From NCBI GenBank assembly GCA_963969525.1, contig OZ018396.1, positions 21,914,052-21,978,051 of the forward strand: 64,000 nucleotides of DNA, read 5' to 3'. This DNA is from Ontholestes murinus. Its lineage: Eukaryota > Arthropoda > Insecta > Coleoptera > Staphylinidae. The notes under the pieces are model-generated. The model ran no database searches, had not been told where the DNA came from, and saw nothing but the letters and a program-made list of their open reading frames with translations. This document shows positions 1-12,786 of this stretch, one piece after another; the stretch's first letter is position 1; each line of letters begins with the position of its first letter. The position numbers were made by a program, and so were the translations under genes.

Positions 1-740
1 CCATTGCAATTTTAATCCGATCGAGATGATATGAGGAGAACTGAAACAGCATCTGCGAAGAAATAATTGCTTTCAGAAATTTAACACTGGTGCCATTCAA
101 AACATGAATTTTGGACACAATAGCCGCTTCTTTAGACGACGAAAACTTGGCCTTGTGATTTCATTTCGACTTGGGAATAAAAAAGTCATTGGGTGCCAAA
201 TCAGGGTTGTATGGCGGATGATCCATTAATTCGATCAGTTCTTAAAAAATCTTTTGTTTAGGCCGAAGAGCTGCGACAAATAAATTGATCATCCGACATT
301 ACACTATGGTACAATTTTCCGGTTTTTTTTCTCTAAAAACATGCGACCATTTGCTTTAGTTGACAGCTGGTTACTTTCAGGATCATGCGCATATATCCAT
401 GATTCATTACCTGTCACAATATCATAGACTTGTTTCGAAACAGCAATCGTATTTCTTAATCATTTCTTTGGGCCAATCGCCAAAAGATTTTTTGAGCAAT
501 TGTTAAATTATATGTTATACAACGAAAACAATTTTTTGACATCTAATATCAATGCAATATTGACTGTATGCTGGTTCTAGCAATATCCAAGGATAACTCA
601 ACCTCAAAATAAGTCACATGACGATCTTGCAATATCTCACGCACAGCGTCAAAATTTTCTGGAACAACAACCGATTTTGCACGACCTTCGCGATAATTTT
701 CGCTAAGGAAGATACGACTACGATTGAGTTTTGTATATCA
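1..740 (-). pseudogene. mariner transposase remnant, cut by window start
   Basis: Translating the minus strand in pieces gives mariner-family blocks in the right order. An N-terminal helix-turn-helix-like stretch lies near 590-700 (VVVPENFDAVREILQD). A GDWPKEM / TGNESWIYAHDPES block, matching the mariner GDE(T/S)WIY region, lies near 370-480. The block around the last catalytic Asp (HPPYNPDLAPNDFF) lies near 170-225. Several stops and frameshifts break the frame, so it is a dead copy. The C-terminal end runs off the window, so one terminal inverted repeat cannot be seen. The family call is from motif recognition; the subfamily is not assigned. Confidence 0.8.
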
Positions 741-1336
741 TTGATAATGAAGGGTTTTTAATAGGTCTTAATAGCTAAAACTTAAATTAAGTTCATCGAT
801 ACGCTGTGGTTCAGATAATCCACATCGAAAATTCTTACAGAAGTGTATGACTTATATACAAAACAATAATTAGGTTGGTTAATTGTTCATCAAAACAGTT
901 ATACTTATGGAAATAAAAATTACGTTAAATAAATATTTATCTGTTATTGTAAACATTGCAATTTAATTTTGCAAGTTAGGATGCAAAATGTTGTTAACTT
1001 CTATTCGAATCGACATGCTACTGTTGAATAATGAAGCAGATGAGATATAACTGCAGTCAGCACCGTAATTAGTGAACGAGGCGCTTCACTGCCATCTGAC
1101 TCTAGAGGCAATGGCGGTAAAAGCTTCATCAGTTAACAACAGTGATATTTGAATCAGCCGTAAATGTATGCGCTTATCCATCGCACTGATAAAATTACCC
1201 CATTTGCAAAATTAATACTCCCTCGCAATTGCTATACCGTCGAGGTCGTTGCGACGCCATACATCATTCCGACAAAGTATTTGCACATGAATTCCTCCCT
1301 GCACAAAACAAATATGGATGCACAATCCTCAACTTT
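741..1336. other. noncoding stretch, no gene seen
   Basis: No coding signal or recognisable element was found here. The part around 1150-1320 is less AT-rich than its surroundings and leads into the TA microsatellite. Confidence 0.4.
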
Positions 1337-1337
1337 T

Positions 1338-1407
<70 letters not shown>
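1337..1407. repeat. (TA)n microsatellite
   Basis: About 70 bp of almost uninterrupted TA dinucleotide, with a second short TA run near 1448-1471. Long Tyr-Ile runs in apparent reading frames across it are artefacts of the repeat. Confidence 0.95.
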
Positions 1408-1409
<2 letters not shown>

Positions 1410-1559
1410 AATGCATCACCACAAATATATTTTCTACTATAAACATATATATTGGTTATATATATATATATGAATGTTGTTATTGTCCTTACAAGTGATT
1501 TCTAAGTTTAGTGATTACACAATAAGTTTATTCAGTTCAACATGATCGTTGATTAGTCA

Positions 1560-2220
1560 AAGGGTATAAATAACGCTTCGGATAAAATGAAATGTAATTC
1601 GCGGCATCTGCGCTCCGTCTGTCTATCGAATATCGGGGAAATATATAGGGGGACGCACGTCATCCCCCATTATAAAACATCATTATTGAATAAAGCTGTC
1701 TATTTTAAACCACTCCAGCCTGTCAGATGATTTGTTACATTGAAATTCGCGTTGAGTCGGGACACGATCCGGCACATTTGCGCCCTCTCTGCCATCCAGC
1801 CGGCATACATCTCTTTCCCCTTCAATCGGAATACGGGCGGAAAGAGTGGGACCGCGAGATAAAAATCGGCCGACCGGAGTAGAGAGACATTGAAATGACA
1901 GTTTCTATTTTATTCCGGGGGCGAAGCGCCTCCGCCTGGAAAACCAATGACGCCTGAAACGTTTAAGGTATATAACGTCCCATCATCGATTTTGGGGGTC
2001 CGCTCACGTCTTAACCTATCGCCGAGGGGGCAGGCGGAGAACCTTTCGAGCTGAGGACATTAATATTTAATACCTGGTTTTCGGCGGGGGCTGTGCAAAC
2101 AACGGGGCACTTAATTTGGCGAATTTGTCTTAATCACTTGCGAAGCGAATGAAACAGCGGGGAAAACACAAACACCTTGCTGGAAGTTGAGTTTCGGAAG
2201 TCGTCCCGTTAAGTATAAAA
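1560..2220. promoter_or_regulatory. GC-rich noncoding island, candidate cis-regulatory DNA
   Basis: This stretch has clearly higher GC than the AT-rich DNA on both sides, no long open frame and no similarity to the transposons in the window. It holds homopolymer G and C runs, CpG-containing words and scattered AT-rich homeobox-like words. In insect genomes such islands between transposon debris are often conserved noncoding elements. That reading is inference; conservation cannot be tested here. Confidence 0.35.
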
Positions 2221-5200
2221 TATAGTTCTCGCTTTGTCTTAACATATGAAAGCGTAAAAACTTTATTTAAAGCGGGTATATTCTTAAATTTTGTCATCTA
2301 TACATATGAAGTGCTGACATGTGGATAACAAGGTAAATATTTCTTATAAAAAGTTAAAAAAAAATGAAGATTACATTTTACAAACACATTCGTGAAATAA
2401 ATGTGCGAGTCATTATTCCTAACAAAATTTTAGCCAATGTGTAGAAAGATTTTAAATATTGGACAGCTTAAAATAAGCAGATATTTATATTTCTTTTAAA
2501 ATTTCTTGTTCGAAACTTTAGGACCTAAAAGTAAATCGTTGTGATGTTAACAGAGTTAAGTGTCAAATAATAATTTATATAATTAATCACTTTGTGAATA
2601 TTTTGCTAATAATAGTCAATTAAAATCATTACCTTTTGTTTCCCATTTTACAAGTTTCGATTTAATGCTATAATCTGAGTTTTTATATTAATCTTGATAA
2701 GGGAAATAAGTCAAAACTAATCAAAAAACAATCAAAAATTAGTGATATGAAGGAATTTTAAAAATATTACTGAATCTCTCATAAAAATGCCAAAAATTAC
2801 CAATCCGAAAAAATATCGACTTGTTTGAGAATTTATATTTATTTGGATTTACTTTAGTCAAAATACTCTACGTTTAAAAGGACCCGTCGATATTTGTATT
2901 ATTGACAATATTTATTTATCTGATTAGTTTTAAATAATTGTTTACAAATGAAAAAAACATTTTTCATGGAATTTATAAAAATTTAATATTTTAATAATAA
3001 ATTAAAACAAATAGCCTCCGGTGTCCAATTGATTATTTCCCTTAATTGTAAAAATATTTTTGGGACTGAATGCGTGATGAAAAATTTTCAGAATATTCCG
3101 CATTAGTTAATTTAATATAACAGTGTTTCTTTAAAATAAAATACATATATAATGCGCAGAATCATATATTTATCTACAGATTACGGCTGATTGAATATGA
3201 ATTTAAAGACTCACCAAGCTTTCCTTAAATTAATATTTTCCGCTCCATATGATCACATGGTCTTACCTGAAAAAGAAAATATAATTATAATAAAATTGAA
3301 TTTCAAGAATTATATTTTAATCATCACAATTTAAAAAAATATCCATACAAAGTTATAAGATTATTTACACTCACAATTAATTCCAGTACCAGTATGAACT
3401 ATACCTATACTTCACCTTTAACGATTATATTGTCAATGATATAATTTATAAACATTATAAAAAAACAATTATACAGATACATGCGTCATGAAATTTTTTA
3501 CAAAATTCTATAAAATAATCTTATCTAAATCCTAAAATTAACCCAATGCCACTAATGAATTTCACTTTAAAAACTGATAATTACCACATGTCTCTAACTA
3601 AAAAAGGCAGCTAAAACCCATCAAATTATATTTTAAACAAACATTTTTGTTGCATTGAATTTTTTAACTAAAATAGTTAATGTGTATTGTATCTCGGATG
3701 TTAGTAAACATTTGAACAGAATTAAAATTTTAGCATATTTAGGAAAAGCTATAGCTTAATGAATTAAGGCTTGCTTATTTATAACTTCTTTTGACTTCCT
3801 CGCCACACATTAATTAGCCTGCTACACATGATTATGAATTTTTTTAAAGAAAATCCATGGAAATTAAGTAGAAAGGATCTTTAAGTCCTCTCAGATCGGT
3901 GACACCAAGGATGATAACTTTTCAATTCATGAGATATTAACAAGATAGTAAATTATAAATAATATTTTTATATAAAACATAATTTTATAATGTGCTAAAG
4001 CGAATATGATAGGACATTTTGGGTTATAGTAGTAAATTATATGTTATAATAGAATAGTTGTTACTATTAGTAAAAATAGTAATACAAGTATTGATTATTT
4101 ATATATTCATTATACGATTAAATATAATTATAATTAACAAACATTTTTTAGAACTGTTATTCTCTTATATTCACTTGGCTTTAAAAGATTATTGTTTTGA
4201 AGTATCTAAGCTTTGATTACTAGTTGCATCTATAGGTAATTATTGTTTATATTATATACTTTGTTAATTATAAATTAAAACTGAAAGTGTTATAATAATT
4301 ATCTTACCACATCGTTATCAGAAAAATATTCGATAATTTGCCAAAATTAACTTTATTATACTGCTTACCAACATTATTTTATCATTAACATAAGTTAACA
4401 CCATAATTTCTCTCATTTCATACCAGAAATAATTTAGAGATTATGTAAATAATTTTCTCTTCTTTCCCTTTAAGAGAGATAATCAAAAATATTGAATTGT
4501 TTAGTTTTATTGAATCAATTGGAGATGGGTTTTTAACTATATTCGTGTGTTGTGTTATTTATCATTATGTCGGAAATATTATGAAAATTCTAATTATTGT
4601 AGAGGAAATATTACGTAAGATAAATTATTATTAATATCTACAATTTTCATTAATAGCTGACTCTTCAAATGCATTTTTAAAATTATTCTAGTGTATTTTT
4701 TAGTAATCTCTTTTATTCTTACGTCTATATTTTTTCCAATAGTATTTTTAAATCCTTTTAAATGTTTTTTTTTTATAATTTGAATTATTTTTCGGAAACT
4801 TGCAAAATGGTTTATAACAATTGAAACTTGATATATCACCAATCTTTGCGTTATTGAAAACAGTTGTTCATTTTCATATGTTCCTTTATAAATCTCAAAT
4901 ATTTTTAATTGTAATAAAATTATTATAAAACAAAACCACTTTAAATAATCATAGAATGTTTTGACATAAATGTTAAAAAATCGAAATGCAGAAGACAAAA
5001 ACATTGACTTCTTTATATTTGAGATCTTTCAAATGTTCTTTTACACATCTCTACGTTTTTGCCAATTATCAAAAGTTTTACATAAACGATTTTTTTATTA
5101 TTTTTGATTGTTGTTTATTGTACTTGCAGTTTTATCTTTTTAATAATCCCTCCTCTTCTTAAATACATTTATTTTTAGTAATATATTTGAGTTTACAATT

Positions 5201-5560
5201 TTTTCTATCATTTAAATTATTTTTTTCTTGACATTTGCAAATTACTTTTCCGCTATTCTCTGCGTTTTTTTGTCAATTATTACACGAAATTTATTTTTTT
5301 AAATATTTTAATATTTAAATCATTTATTGACCATTATAATTGGAATACAAAATATTATACAGAAAGACAAAAAAATAGTAATAATTGTCAAAGAGATCTG
5401 GATCAGTATTAGTATTGATGGCTAAAAACTATACTGTTCTTCCACCAGACCTACACATAAATACAAAATACATAAAAACGCATAGTCAAAATTAAGTGAA
5501 AACAAGAAGAAAATGTAACATGACATGTACTTATGAATAATCTTATAGTTAATTTTTTGA
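2221..5560. other. AT-rich intergenic or intronic DNA
   Basis: About 3.3 kb of very AT-rich sequence with no recognisable gene or element. A 136-codon open frame at 4594-5004 on the minus strand is low-complexity (Ile, Lys, Phe, Leu) and is not treated as a gene. Confidence 0.6.
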
Positions 5561-6262
5561 GGTCTCAGTTTATATTTTGACTTAAAATTATGATAGTTAC
5601 AATATCGAAAACGTATCTGGTTTAAGCATTACTTTATAGAGTATGAGAATGACTTCTTAAAAATTTGGAGTTTATGTTTAGGTATTGACATGAGGCCCCG
5701 CGATCTAACATTTATATTGTGCACATCACTTCTGTATGTAATTTTATTATGTAAATATTGTGGGCATTTTGTTGTTATAATTTTATAGAAGAAGCAGGCA
5801 GAGTGAAGATTGCGACGGTTATCCATATTAAGCTACTGTGCTTCTTGCAACTTATGTGATATTCTAAATCGTTTTTGAATGCACTATATCAAATGTAAAC
5901 AGGAATTTTGCATTTTTTTGTATATGTTTCGCATCAATTTGATCCAACAATTTGGTGTATATAACATAGCAGTAATTAAAATTGCATAGTACCGAGCTTT
6001 CACATAGCATTATTTTAGAATTTGTATTAAGCATATGCCTGTTCATAAATATTGATTTTAATGCTATATAAGCATTTCGTAAAATAAAAAAGGTGTTGTT
6101 TTTAAACTTCAAACTTGAGTCTATAAACAATCCTAAGTTTTTAACGCATTCACTAATAGTTAAAACAACTCGATTTTTTAATTTTGATTTGCAATATTTC
6201 TACTATTTTGGGGACCGAAAAGAATAATTTGAGTCTTTGATGGATTAATTTGCAGTGCATGA

Positions 6263-6577
6263 TCAACAGTTTTCAACTAGACGTTTCAGATCATTATTTA
6301 TTTGGTTTTGTGCAACATCAAGATTATTTATATCAAAGGAGAGGTTCGCTTGAGTGTCATCTGTATACAGATGATACGAAGTATATCTTAAGACGGAATA
6401 CAAGGAACAAGTATAAATTATGTATAAAAGTGGTCCTAGGATTGTGCCCTGGCCTACACAGCAAGTGATTACTCGGGATGAGGATGTATTTTCATCAATA
6501 GTTACTCTTTGTTTTCTGTCTTGTAAATAACTACTTATAATGTCATCAGCAGCTCGGCTTAAACCTACATATTTCAA
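6263..6577 (-). pseudogene. LINE reverse transcriptase core fragment
   Basis: A 104-residue open piece of the jockey-like RT. It shows YLQDRKQRV (fingers/palm), GQGTILGPLLYIIY (the conserved GxPQGSxLGPLL block with Val-Pro replaced) and YTDDTQ at the catalytic Asp pair. The second position of the YxDD box is Thr, which is uncommon. Flanking pieces of the same RT are in other frames, so the enzyme is broken. Confidence 0.8.
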
Positions 6578-6750
6578 TATGCTAATCAGTGCTTTATGAT
6601 CTAAGGTATTAAAGGCTTTGCTGTAATTTTAGAGTACTTACTTTGCCTACATCAATTGATCGAACAATGTCATCAATGATATGACTAAGGGTAGTACAGC
6701 AACTATGACCTGGTCGAAATTCTGATTGTTGAAATGGTAAAATAGAATAC

Positions 6751-7317
6751 TCATTTATATGAGTTTGCAGTTGTTTTGCTAAAACCTTTTCTATGATCTT
6801 GGATATCGTAGGCAGAATATTTACAGGTATTAGTTTTTGGAATAGGAATTATAATTGACTCCTTCCAACAACCAGGAAAACAATTTTGTGTAATATATGA
6901 GTTAATAATGTGTGTAATATATTCTAAAAGGGCTGGACAACATAACTTAATAGTCCGAATATTAATATTATCAACACCAATGGCATTGGTTTTTATAGAA
7001 CTAATTATTTTTAAAACCTCCAAATCCGTCAGAGTAGAAAATTCTAAACGAGTTTTAAATTCAGCTTTGGTATTGTTATTGTAGAAATCTAATGTATTTT
7101 TATTTGCTGGCCACTGCTTAACTTGAGATACAAAATAGTCATATATTAGATTCACATCCATAAGACTAGAAGGAATTTTACCTTTACTTTTACTATAAAC
7201 ATCAAGTTTCTTTAATTCGTTCCACATTTGCTTTTTATCTCCATAGGAATTTTGGCACATAAATTGTACATATGATTTTTGTTCAGTACGAATTGCCTTA
7301 GTGGTCAAGTTTCGCAT
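6751..7317 (-). pseudogene. LINE RT N-terminal fragment
   Basis: A 188-residue open piece. It contains the region upstream of RT domain 1 (KKQMWNELKKLDVYSK), the 'nigvDnInirtIk' segment common to jockey-like RTs, and the basic motif CWKESIIIPIPKTN that precedes NYRPIS. After that the frame degrades. It belongs to the same element as the pieces at 6263-6577 and 5629-6130. Confidence 0.8.
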
Positions 7318-7779
7318 ACTTTAGTAAAGTTCGAAATGAACAGGATTTTGGGAATATTTAAAACATTTCTATGCATTGTCTCTAATTTTCATTATTTCCT
7401 TTAAATTGTATGTTAACCATGGAGTTTTTTAGATGAGTGAATTTGCGTAAGCGGCGCATGGATGTTGAGAACAAGTAATAAAGTATTATTAAAAAATGCT
7501 ACTTTCTCATTAACATCGGTAATATCATATATTGCATGCCAGTTTATTTTTATTTTCTAATATCTGCTAGGAATGAGTCAGGATTGAAGTATTTGAAATT
7601 TCTACTTATAATCTTTTTAAGATGAGTGACTTTTGCAGCCTCTAACAATGCACAATTCACCATGTATTGTGAATTATCATATATTTTATTAATGATCAGA
7701 CCAGGAATCGAAGAGGAACGCAGAGGCACCACTACGCAACTGTAGCGTGTACCGACCACCCAAATAGCAGAGGCATAAT

Positions 7780-10442
7780 AATAAATTTCATTTGATCTTC
7801 CCAATAAAAGAGGAAGAAAAGAAGAAGGTAAGAAAAAGCGAAATACCCACAGATGCAACCTGCATCACTGCAAAACTACAACGGCTACATTAGGCCGAGA
7901 GCTTGATGTGGTGCAGAATTGCATTGCTTTAATCCAAAAACCCTGGGCAATTAAAAACAGGATTCATGGACTAAACAAACCAGGTACCCCATCTTCATGC
8001 AGTACCTATCCACCGAATACCTGGTGATTATTCGGGTAAAACAATGCGAAGACGAGGATAACTACGTGAAACTAATATCAGTATACCTTCTACCAGAAAC
8101 TTCCAACTCATCCCCAACTCCGGAGCTAGAAGCAGTGGTGGTGCACTGAAAAAAGGCAGTGGGGTGTGGCTCAAACTCACACCACCATCTATGGGGATGT
8201 TAAGAAAACAACAACGGGGGTAAGTTGTTGCATGACTTTATACTAAGTAGAAACTAAAATATAGTAAATAGAGGTAATGAACCGAACTTGTAAACTCCCG
8301 TTACCAAAGTTGCATTGATCTAATGCTTGCTAGTACTCATATCATACAAAATAAAGCTAAACTCAAACGATCGTGTTCTTTGTAAGTACACTAAAAGACT
8401 CCAACACAACCCAGTACAGAAATCCAAGTCTGACCAGGAGGGAACTTTTCAAAACGACCCTCACTATGATCTTTAAAACTAGGGTCCTGAAAAGAGCCTG
8501 TAAAAGATATTCCCGAACTAGAGAACATGAACGTTGCACACACAGAAGAGCATACAAGAAAGCATGCCCCCTAAAAACCAGAGAAGACGAGGGAACCAAA
8601 ATTGTGTAGTAATGTACAGAACTTGAGGCGCTACAAAACCAAGCAAAAAAAAACTCCTTACGGAACAACTACAAAATAGTACAACGCAACTATGAAAAAC
8701 TAGTAAGACAAAAAAAGAGAGAGGCCTTGAGGCTTTTCTGTTCCAAAGAAGAAAACGCCTCGGAAACCTCACTATTAAAAGAGGCCCTCTCCAAAAAAAA
8801 ACCCTTACCAAAACTCACAAGTCTTAAAAGGGAGGATGGTTCATACAATCATACAAGGACTCGTCTGAAAACACGAGCAAAATTTAATTGATGACCCATT
8901 TCCCGGGCTCTCATACAGTGGAGAAAGCATACTATCCTGAACACCCTCGTGGGCGTGTACCGGAGGTGTATTTCCTTCAGTTACACAAACTATGCATAGA
9001 GGGAAACTAAAGTTATCTTTATACTAAAACCAGGACGTTTGGACCCACATCATTTTTACTGAATCTTTAGGCTATGCGATTGGTAATTAGGGAAACAGTT
9101 ATAGTAAAACATCCTCTATATTTCAATCAACATGCATACTATGAAGGCAGGTCAATAAACTCGGCTCTTTATACTATGCTGAGCAGAATTGACTGATCCT
9201 TTAAGGAAAAAACCTTCACCCTTGAGACCATGGATATTGGAGAAGCCTTAGATAAAACTTCTTTCCCAAAGAAAACAGCTGCCCTTCGATGCAGGTTCCG
9301 GTGGTCTTAAGCCAGCAAATTTCTAACATGGTGCAATGTAGGACAGCTAATATAGAATAGGTGACACGAGACTTGTATGTCGGGTCGCAAAGAGTTGTCC
9401 ACAGGGGGAGTGCTGTCCCGTTTACTATGGAACCTATTCGTCGACGGACTACCGAAATCAGTGAATAAGCAGGGCTTCTTCACGGTAGGTTATTCCGACG
9501 ATATAAGATCCTACTTTCCGGCCACTCAGAAAAAGTCAAATATTTGGGTATTCTTCTGGGCAACAAACTAAACTGGAATGCCCACCTGACCGAGAGAAAG
9601 CATGCACAACCCTCTTGTAATGCAGACGAGCTATGGGGAAAACATGGGGACTATGTCCAAAGGTAGTTCTATGGATCTACACGGTCATCGTGCGGGAAAT
9701 CATTCGATCACGAAAACAGCCGTAAGGCTCCTAGATCACGTTCAATGAAGCTTTTTGTTGAGCGCGACAGGAGCAATGAGAAGAACACCAACAGCGACAG
9801 AACCGGCAGCTATAAGGCTATGAGCAACAAAGGGATAGCTTGTAAGCAAATAGTACCTAGGTAAGACAATGAGAACACCAATAATGGTTAAATTCGTGTG
9901 TATACTATATGCAGTAAAGGTAATCTGTGACAAGAAGATCAAGGGAAAAAACATATACATTATAATAGTAGAGGAGCAATTTTGTCCATTAACAGCTGTA
10001 AAATTACCTCAGCATTAACGCTGGATTGTTGCGAAGCCTTGGCAGAACAAGGTGGCCCTATGCTGGGAAAAAGTGCATAACAACAGCAGAGGTATCAAAA
10101 TAGCAGATGGTTTGGCGAGGAACGCATCCTGATGAACGGTATGCGGACCGGACTTCTCACTGCCGCCCTCCGTGCTAGACTTGACTAACCCTACTGAAAG
10201 ATGCAACAATCAGATGCCAGAGAGACGATGGGATAACAGACCTGGCTGTAGGATCTCAAAAATCTTCATCGCAATGAAAACTAAAACGGCCAGATACTAC
10301 AGAAGGTTATAGGGCTTCTAACAGGACATTACAATTTTAAGATCGGACCTGAACATACTGGGACTACAATCCTACCTGTAGAGGGTGTAAAGAGTGTGCA
10401 AAAGAAATCTCTGATAAAGAATTATTATTATTATTATTATTG
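7780..10442 (+). mobile_element. R1/LOA-like LINE, heavily decayed
   Basis: Plus-strand pieces run in ORF2 order. The apurinic endonuclease start is near 7850-8000 (TATLGRELDVVQNCIALIQ, KPWAIKNRIHGL). More endonuclease lies near 8170-8350. A basic linker typical of R1-type ORF2 lies near 8650-8890 (YEKLVRQKKREALRLFCSK). RT scraps with YSDD lie at 9377-9571. Near 10300-10400 there is a C-terminal Cys finger preceded by GLLTGHYNFK. The copy ends in an ATT microsatellite at about 10423-10442, as many LINE 3' ends do. Many stops and frameshifts show that it is dead. Confidence 0.75.
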
Positions 10443-11284
10443 TTTGTTATCAATTATTTTTTTTTAATAATCTCTTCTGTTGTTATTACTTTTTAAATAG
10501 TCTTTTTCAATGCTAAGCTTTTAAATCTCTATTTCTAAGTATTTGTTTTTTCTGTCTAATGTTTTCGATTATTTTAAATGTTATCTTTTTAAAACATTGT
10601 TCGATAATATTGCATTGTTTATTTACTAGGTTTGGAGTGCACTAGAGCGAATAATAGGATTAGTATATTAAGAATAATTTATTAGTCTTGACGATATAGG
10701 AATAATTAATTTATTGGGCTAGGTTAAGAGTACGCTACGACAATGAATATTTTATATAATAATTTGTTAAGGTTGGTTAATGGTACGTTAGAACAATAAT
10801 TATAAATTATTTACTTATTGAGATAAGAGGTCAAGCATAGGCTAGGGTAATAAATAATATATTTCCTTAGTTAGGAGTACGCTAAAGCAATCAATTAGTA
10901 ATCGAAATAGGTGAAGAGTAAGTAGGTTTTTAAAATATTTATTTGGATAGGTGCAGATAAAAAAGTATTGTGGACCATCTAGATTACATTCAAATGTACT
11001 AAATTTTACGATTTTGAGCTATTAATTGTATTCGATGTTTGTTTTTTGCGTTTCTTGATAAGTATGTCAATAATAATACAACTTTTGTATCATTTCTTCA
11101 CATATTATTATCTAAGTCAAACGTCTAGCACTCAAAATATATTTAAAGCTTAGAAAATAAAGTGCGAAGAAAGAATACAGTGTTAATTGTATTAATTTTG
11201 TTTCTAGGAATTTTAAAATGCATTATTATAAATATTTATTGCTTCACCCCTCTAATTTTTCATGATGTTTTTAGGGCAATAAAG
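10443..11284. other. AT-rich noncoding DNA
   Basis: No gene was found. A loosely repeated phrase of roughly 70-80 bp (words like 'taggttaagagtacgct') recurs several times between 10620 and 10930, suggesting an old, diverged tandem repeat. Confidence 0.4.
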
Positions 11285-11732
11285 TAATTCATTTATAATA
11301 AAATGTAATAAAATCCTTTAGTTCGTTGTAGAAAATTAAATAATAAATTTAAAAATACGAAAACATTTCGTGAATCTACAACAATGAGTCTTACTAAGAC
11401 TACAAAACAAATTAATTTGAAACAACTACTTCTCTACCTAATACTTCGACAGACATTGAATAATACAAATTAATTTGCGTGTTACAAATAGTACAACTAT
11501 TAAAGCAACACTAATTTGAATGAAATTATTTCTGTTGAATAAACTAATAAATGAGTGTTGCTTTAATAGTTGTACTATTTGTAACACGCAAATTAATTTG
11601 TATTATTCAATGTCTGTCGAAGTATTAGCTAGAGAAGTAGTTGTTTCAAATTAATTTGTTTTGTAGTCTTAGTAAGACTCATTGTTGTAGATTCACGAAA
11701 TGTTTTCGTATTTTTAAATTTAATTCATTTAT
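11285..11732. mobile_element. Palindromic Penelope-associated repeat with 12-bp TSD
   Basis: A 424-bp insertion (11297-11720) is flanked by the 12-bp direct repeat TAATTCATTTAT (11285-11296 and 11721-11732). Its two arms (about 11333-11518 and 11552-11720) are near-perfect reverse complements around a short AT-rich centre, so a single strand can fold into one long hairpin. The same arm sequence recurs at 19723-19950, 33893-34010, 60620-60865 and 63577-63728. In the 33.9-kb copy it is joined to the 3' part of a Penelope-like element. Confidence 0.8.
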
Positions 11733-11867
11733 TTTAATAAAACTCGAATAAAATATAAACAGATTTATTTGATTTCATTAAAATAGTTAAAAGTTTTAAC
11801 TAACATTAAATAATATTGTGTATTATACATTAAGAATAAAAGCAAAGATTGGCAATTGGTATTTTGG

Positions 11868-11996
11868 ATCAAGATATTACCATAAAGGTACCATCTATCG
11901 ACGAATAATTGTACTAGATTCCAGTTTGAGTGGATAAAAACCGACGAAATGTGTCTAGTGCAACGCTTAGGGGCACCTTTATTGTAATATCTTGAT
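11868..11996. mobile_element. Short inverted-repeat (MITE-like) element
   Basis: 129 bp bounded by inverted repeats of about 26 bp (ATCAAGATATTACNATAAAG outward), with two mismatches seen by eye and no coding capacity. It immediately precedes the RT of a jockey LINE. No clear target duplication was found, so the superfamily is left open. Confidence 0.55.
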
Positions 11997-12355
11997 TGAC
12001 GATTTACTCCAACGTAAAACTCGTTTCACTGTTAGTTCTACTGAGTCGTATTTCGGTCTTCATCGAAGACCAGAAAATTATCCCGGACTCTCAGGTCGGT
12101 TTTCGGGCCGGCCTGTCCACTATCCACCAGCTCTCGAAGGTGACTGGATTCATTGCTGAGGGCTTCTCGATTAACCGTGATACTGCAGCAGTTTTTCTCG
12201 ATATGTCGAAAGCGTTCGATAGGGTCTGGCATGATGGTCTCATTTTCAAAATGATACATCTCAATATCCCCGATTACCTGATACGAGTTGTGCACGACTT
12301 TTTTCGGGCAACAGAAAGTTTTCGTTGCAAAATCAACCAAACGCTTTTCAAGTGA
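11996..12355 (+). pseudogene. Jockey RT fragment, fingers and palm
   Basis: The first 119-residue block of the RT carries DSQVGFRAGLSTIHQL and FLDMSKAFDRVWHDGLIFKM, which supplies the first catalytic aspartate. It runs into a stop just before the GVPQG block, which continues in another frame from 12354. Confidence 0.8.
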
Positions 12356-12468
12356 TCGAAAGATCTGTGCAGGCGTACCACAGGGCTCTGCTCTGTCCCC
12401 GACCCTGTACAATATCTATACATGTGACATTCCGAATTTGGCTCCGGTAATGATCGCCCAATACGCCG

Positions 12469-12786
12469 ATGACACAGATCTACTTTGTAGAGGACACCAC
12501 AGTTCATCTCGAAAGAACTCTCCAAGCCGCGCTCGATACCTACGAGGAGTGGACAGACAAATGGCGACTTGAGGTTAACGCTGATAAGAGTGTTCTTGTG
12601 CATCTAAGCCGACCTAGACTCAAAGTTCGTAAGATCGATTCCCCGCAATACTCATTCGGCGGGGAATTAATTCAGATTAAAGAAGAGACAAAGTATCTCG
12701 GTATCATTTTCGACCGGCACCTTTCCTGGTCAAAGACGATCACCCACTTAATACATAAGGCCAAAGCTTCGCTTAGCAAGCTGTGA
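12469..12786 (+). pseudogene. Jockey RT thumb fragment
   Basis: The block after YADD: the helix with W...L.VNADKSVLVHLSR, then KYLGIIFDRHLSWSKTITHL, typical of jockey-clade RT domains 6-8. The catalytic YADD itself (near 12459-12470) is reached by a frame change from 12288-12480. Confidence 0.8.

Larger units (their letters stand above)
5560..7735 (-). mobile_element. Jockey-clade LINE remnant, 5'-truncated
   Basis: Read on the minus strand this is a non-LTR retrotransposon ORF2 remnant. The endonuclease end and linker lie at about 7450-7735. The RT N-terminal part lies at 6751-7317, with the motif ending in FPGCWKESIIIPIPK. The RT core lies at 6263-6577 and shows YLQDRKQRV, a variant of the GVPQGSILGPLL block (GQGTILGPLLYIIY) and YTDD in place of the usual YADD or FADD. 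Thumb and C-terminal pieces follow at 5864-6130 and 5629-5826. Frameshifts and stops separate the pieces and no ORF1 is present, so it is an old, inactive insertion. The 5' truncation abuts the R1/LOA-like LINE at about 7740. Confidence 0.85.

Noticed and set aside
1164..1498. Overlapping open frames with long Tyr-Ile runs
   Set aside because: Created by the TA microsatellite, open on both strands.
4594..5004. 136-codon open frame on the minus strand
   Set aside because: Composition is low-complexity (Ile, Lys, Phe, Leu) as expected by chance in very AT-rich DNA; no domain, no neighbouring gene structure.
8363..8811. Minus-strand open frames of about 100 codons
   Set aside because: Shadows of the plus-strand R1/LOA-like LINE, whose basic linker is recognisable in the other orientation.
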